Assembly: GCA_002342505.1 (NCBI GenBank)
Contig: DDQB01000082.1
Coordinates: forward strand, 1 to 7,754
From: Acidaminococcaceae bacterium UBA2453
GTDB lineage: Bacteria; Bacillota; Negativicutes; Acidaminococcales; Acidaminococcaceae
Length of the DNA stretch: 7,754 nt
Reading direction: 5' to 3'
The notes below the pieces were generated by a model. The model did not search any database. It was given only the letters and a program-made list of their open reading frames with translations, and had not been told where the DNA came from. Below are positions 5,378-7,754 of this stretch, piece by piece (within the stretch, counting starts at the first letter, position 1; every line of letters starts with the position of its first letter). Both the position numbers and the translations under genes were made by a program.

Positions 5378-6007
5378 ATGAAAAAGCTGTTGACATTTCT
5401 TATTGTCTCTGTGATGATGCTTATGTTTGCTTTACCTGCCAGCGCTGGAAGCCGCGATGGAATGTCCCCCGCGCTCCGTGAAAAACTGGATACCTTTTTC
5501 AGTAATTTTGCGGAAGCCCGAGTGGGAAGCTTTGTGATTAACAATGAAATTCCCTTGGACACGTTTGTGAATTTCGGCGTGCAGCATAATATTATTAACC
5601 GTAAATACGATCTGGTAAATGTGAACGAAGGCTACTGGGGCGTAAAAAAGGAAGCGGTAGAAGATGCCGTGTACAAATATTTCGGCCGCCGCATCAATGC
5701 AGTTTCTACCCAGCAATATAAACTTACCAACAATTTATATCTGGTTCCCAAAGGAAGCGGGGAAGGCCTGGTCTTTGCCCAGATTTCGGAATGGCATGAA
5801 AATGGCACTGACATATTTACCGGCGTTGTCAATGTCTACAGCACGTCTTCCGGCTTTACCGGCAATGTGCATGGCACACCTGCGGAATGGCAGAATCTGG
5901 AACCGCAGGATATTCCTAATTTAATTGAACGTTATAACTTCACTGCGACCCGTTCTCCTTCCGACCCGGACCGCTATGTGCTGGTGGACTGGCTGGAAGT
6001 AAAATAA
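5378..6007 (+). CDS. Exported protein of unknown function
   Basis: The 209-residue product has a textbook signal peptide (MKK, hydrophobic 4-19, likely cleavage after A-S-A at 21-23). The mature part begins with a predicted helix, 'SPALREKLDTFFSNFAE' (30-46). 'LDTFVNFGVQHNIIN' (60-74) follows, then 'GYWGVKKEAVEDAVYKYFGRRI' (85-106), split here as a Tyr/Trp turn and an amphipathic helix. Residues 113-160 are beta-rich and the C-terminus ends in 'YVLVDWLEVK'. There is no cysteine, no membrane anchor and no catalytic motif I can recognise, so a soluble periplasmic or secreted protein is likely. The helix-then-sheet order recalls small exported proteins of diderm Firmicutes, but I cannot assign a family. 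The gene is isolated between two terminators and is probably transcribed alone from its long leader. Confidence 0.8.
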   Translation: MKKLLTFLIVSVMMLMFALPASAGSRDGMSPALREKLDTFFSNFAEARVGSFVINNEIPLDTFVNFGVQHNIINRKYDLVNVNEGYWGVKKEAVEDAVYKYFGRRINAVSTQQYKLTNNLYLVPKGSGEGLVFAQISEWHENGTDIFTGVVNVYSTSSGFTGNVHGTPAEWQNLEPQDIPNLIERYNFTATRSPSDPDRYVLVDWLEVK

Positions 6008-6080
6008 GCCGCTTTAGCTCCGATTGATATTAAGCAGCGATTCCTTAAAGAGGATGCAGGAAAAACCAAGGAATAAACAC

Positions 6081-6111
6081 AAACCGCTCCAGCTTTGACT
6101 GGAGCGGTTTT
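6081..6111 (+). terminator. Strong hairpin terminator between convergent genes, possibly bidirectional
   Basis: AAACCGCTCCAG (6081-6092) and CTGGAGCGGTTT (6099-6110) form a perfect 12-base-pair stem with a 6-base loop (CTTTGA). On the + strand GGTTTT ends the stem and an A/T-rich tract follows. On the minus strand the stem is followed by TTTGTGTTT, so it can also stop the ATPase transcript, whose stop codon is about 30 bases away. Confidence 0.85.
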
Positions 6112-6142
6112 AAAATTTTGTAAAATATTTGCTTCGTCTTTT

Positions 6143-7618
6143 TTACTCCATCACTGCCCGCATCGCGTTTTCAATTTCCTTACGCTGCGTTTCATTGTAC
6201 ACTTTTTCTTCATCGCCGGATTCAATCTGCCGGAAGTACACGTTACGCATATTGTTGGTGCGGGCGATGCTTTTCAGCTGCACGTAACGGTTCTTCGGGT
6301 CGGTGCTGGTGAAGAACAGGAATTTTTTGCTGATCACTTCCAGCGGCCGCAGGTTGTGGGCGGTAAAGATGAGCTGGCCCATGCCCTGGTCCGCAAACAT
6401 TTCCAGCAATTCGCCGAAAATATATTCAAAGATGCCGGCGTCAAATTCATCAATGGCCAGCGTAAAGGAAGGATCGTTGAACGCGGTGGTAAGGAGGCTC
6501 AGCAGTGAGATCATGCGGCGGACGCCGTCGGACTCATCCCGCAGGGGCAGTTTCGTTTTCCCGTTGCGGGTGGCAATGACTTCCACCATTTGCCCCACGG
6601 AACCGTCTTTCATCACAGGCTGGGCAATCGTCTGCAATTCAATGGAAAGGCCCGGAATCAGTTTCTGGATGACCGTATTTACTTTCGGGATATATTCGGA
6701 AACGTTGGCAAACACTTCCTGGGGCATGGACGTAGGCCGGTCCGTCTGGATGGGGAAGGATCCTTTGGGCGTATGCAGCAGCAGCGCCAGGTTCAGGCGG
6801 ATGAGGCCGGAGGAACGGGTATTCACTACAAAGAAATAATTTAACCCGTAGCAATTTAATTCCAGAATTACCTGCAAATATTCGGAGTACCCGTACTCCG
6901 TCAGCGTTTTCAGTGTTTCCGGCATAAAGATGAAGGACTGGGACCGTTCGCTGGCAAGTCGTTTCAGCACTTCTAGCTGCACCGTCTTCTGGGCGCCCTT
7001 ATCCTGGCCGATCAGGAATTTGTGGCGGGACTTGGGGGCAAAGGGCAGTTCGTCGCCGGACAGGTCGATGACCGGATTCATGCGCTGGTCGTTGCCGTAG
7101 AAAGGACCGGATTCGCTGAGGATTTCATTAAAAATGCGGACACGGTATTTGGACGCGGGAGTGGCGGAATAATCCTGGGCCGCTTCCATCCGGTCTTCCG
7201 AGCTGGTCCTGATTTCTTCCGGCGCCAGGCAGAATTCGTACTGCGCCTTGCGGACCCGTCCGTCTTCATACTGCAGTTCAAACACAAAGGTCAGCTTTGC
7301 GAAAGGCGCGTCCTTGGCAATGCATTCGGAAAACAGATCCTGCACCTTGCTGCCGCGCAATAGTTGTTTTAATATATACAGCGCGTCGATGAACGCTGTC
7401 TTGCCGGACCCGTTCTGTCCGTACAGGCCTAACATATCCACGCCGTTTCCGTAGGGCACAAACGTTTTCCCACAGTGAAAATTAATCTCACCGTACTCTA
7501 CGTTCTTAAAATTTTCCAGCGTCGCTTTTGTAATGCGGACGTGGGGAAGCCGCGCGCTGTGTTCCGCCGTAATAAATTCCGGCTGCATTTTGTTTTGTGA
7601 GTCTAACGAAAGTTTCAT
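6143..7618 (-). CDS. AAA/ABC-type ATPase (SMC/OLD-like, AAA_15/AAA_21 class)
   Basis: The 491-residue cytosolic protein carries the full ABC-type ATPase set. An N-terminal strand 'ITKATLENFKNVEYGEINF' (29-47) is typical of RecF/SMC/OLD heads. Walker A GQNGSGKT is at 67-74, and the signature-like 'DESDGVRRM' is at 361-369. Walker B 'FTLAIDEFDAG' is at 385-395, with D390 and the likely catalytic E391. The H-loop 'TAHNL' has H421. Residues about 100-350 form the insert between the two halves, with no long coiled coil and no nuclease motif seen. The head therefore looks able to bind and hydrolyse ATP. Related stand-alone ATPases occur in phage-defence and abortive-infection pairs (for example with an RloB-type partner), but none is visible here. 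The 26 residues before the first strand are unusually polar. ATG 7618 is supported by GAGGT (+ coordinates 7623-7627), 4 bases upstream. Family placement is sound; its biological role is not established. Confidence 0.88.
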   Translation of the reverse strand: MKLSLDSQNKMQPEFITAEHSARLPHVRITKATLENFKNVEYGEINFHCGKTFVPYGNGVDMLGLYGQNGSGKTAFIDALYILKQLLRGSKVQDLFSECIAKDAPFAKLTFVFELQYEDGRVRKAQYEFCLAPEEIRTSSEDRMEAAQDYSATPASKYRVRIFNEILSESGPFYGNDQRMNPVIDLSGDELPFAPKSRHKFLIGQDKGAQKTVQLEVLKRLASERSQSFIFMPETLKTLTEYGYSEYLQVILELNCYGLNYFFVVNTRSSGLIRLNLALLLHTPKGSFPIQTDRPTSMPQEVFANVSEYIPKVNTVIQKLIPGLSIELQTIAQPVMKDGSVGQMVEVIATRNGKTKLPLRDESDGVRRMISLLSLLTTAFNDPSFTLAIDEFDAGIFEYIFGELLEMFADQGMGQLIFTAHNLRPLEVISKKFLFFTSTDPKNRYVQLKSIARTNNMRNVYFRQIESGDEEKVYNETQRKEIENAMRAVME

Positions 7619-7632
7619 GATGACCTCGCTTC

Positions 7633-7659
7633 ATTAAAATTTGCGAAACGCTGTCGCAA
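7633..7659 (-). promoter_or_regulatory. Weak candidate promoter of the ATPase gene
   Basis: On the minus strand, TTGCGA (7659-7654, four of six) is followed after only 15 bases by TTTAAT (7638-7633, five of six). The short spacer lowers confidence, and the start would be close to the SD, giving a very short leader. Confidence 0.22.
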
Positions 7660-7667
7660 CGTTTTGC
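7641..7667. promoter_or_regulatory. Nested inverted repeats upstream of the ATPase gene
   Basis: TTGCGA (7641-7646) and TCGCAA (7654-7659) are exact reverse complements with a 7-base gap. A second, overlapping dyad pairs GCGAAACG (7643-7650) with CGTTTTGC (7660-7667) with one imperfect position. They lie 23-49 bases before the start codon and overlap the weak promoter candidate, so they may form an operator. Confidence 0.35.
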
Positions 7668-7754
7668 GTGCCGTGAAAAGATAAAACGATGCGATTTGCA
7701 TTTGCGATAAAAACAGATAAAAAATAAAAAACGAAAAAATAATTTCGAAAAATC
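7668..7754. other. A/T-rich upstream region of the ATPase gene, no gene seen
   Basis: No reading frame is supported here. The last 45 bases are nearly all A on the + strand (T on the minus strand) with scattered CGAAA/TTTCG. Another TTTGCGA copy is at 7701-7707. An upstream promoter element or the end of a neighbouring gene's terminator are both possible. Confidence 0.35.

Noticed and set aside
6095..6508. A 137-codon + strand frame at the end of the ATPase gene.
   Set aside because: It lies opposite the conserved Walker B and H-loop coding region and has no SD. It is a shadow frame.

Overview
The window fits a low-to-moderate-GC Firmicute-type bacterium. Every main gene except the first, whose start cannot be assessed, has a purine-rich Shine-Dalgarno (SD) site. 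Most products are short exported proteins with Ala-X-Ala signal peptides, and one is a lipoprotein. I infer a diderm Firmicute (class Negativicutes, Acidaminococcus-like) from this style, but no marker gene confirms it. No rRNA, tRNA, CRISPR array, insertion sequence or integrase was seen.

Layout: positions 1-6007 hold seven plus-strand genes. In order they are: (1) the 3' part of a gene ending in a FlgD-Ig-like fold (1-408); (2) a signal-peptide protein with two Ig-like (BIG2-type) repeats and a C-terminal membrane anchor (423-1853); (3) an exported DUF3298-like protein (1978-3330); (4) a small exported protein with a Cys/His cluster (3407-3850); (5) a three-helix membrane protein (3985-4326); (6) a lipoprotein (4536-5126), closed by a clear intrinsic terminator; and (7) another exported protein of unknown function (5378-6007). 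A strong hairpin at 6081-6111 separates this block from the convergent minus-strand gene 6143-7618, an AAA/ABC-type (SMC/OLD-like) ATPase with intact Walker A, Walker B and H-loop motifs.

How the parts may work together: only genes 1 and 2 are tightly linked, with the SD of gene 2 overlapping the stop of gene 1. The others are spaced by 76-251 bases, with candidate promoters before genes 5 and 6. The first seven genes share a destination, the envelope or periplasm, rather than any recognisable pathway. The ATPase is cytosolic and resembles ATPases found in phage-defence modules, but no effector partner lies inside the window, so a defence role is only a hypothesis.

The more unusual signals are in non-coding DNA. 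An AAGA-N4-TCTTG dyad sits in the same register over two candidate -35 boxes. Two tandem hairpins precede gene 3. Two tiny ORFs joined by TAATG lie in the leader of gene 7. The heptamer TCGCAAA recurs in the leaders of gene 7 and of the ATPase gene. I found no clearly complete, previously undescribed system.
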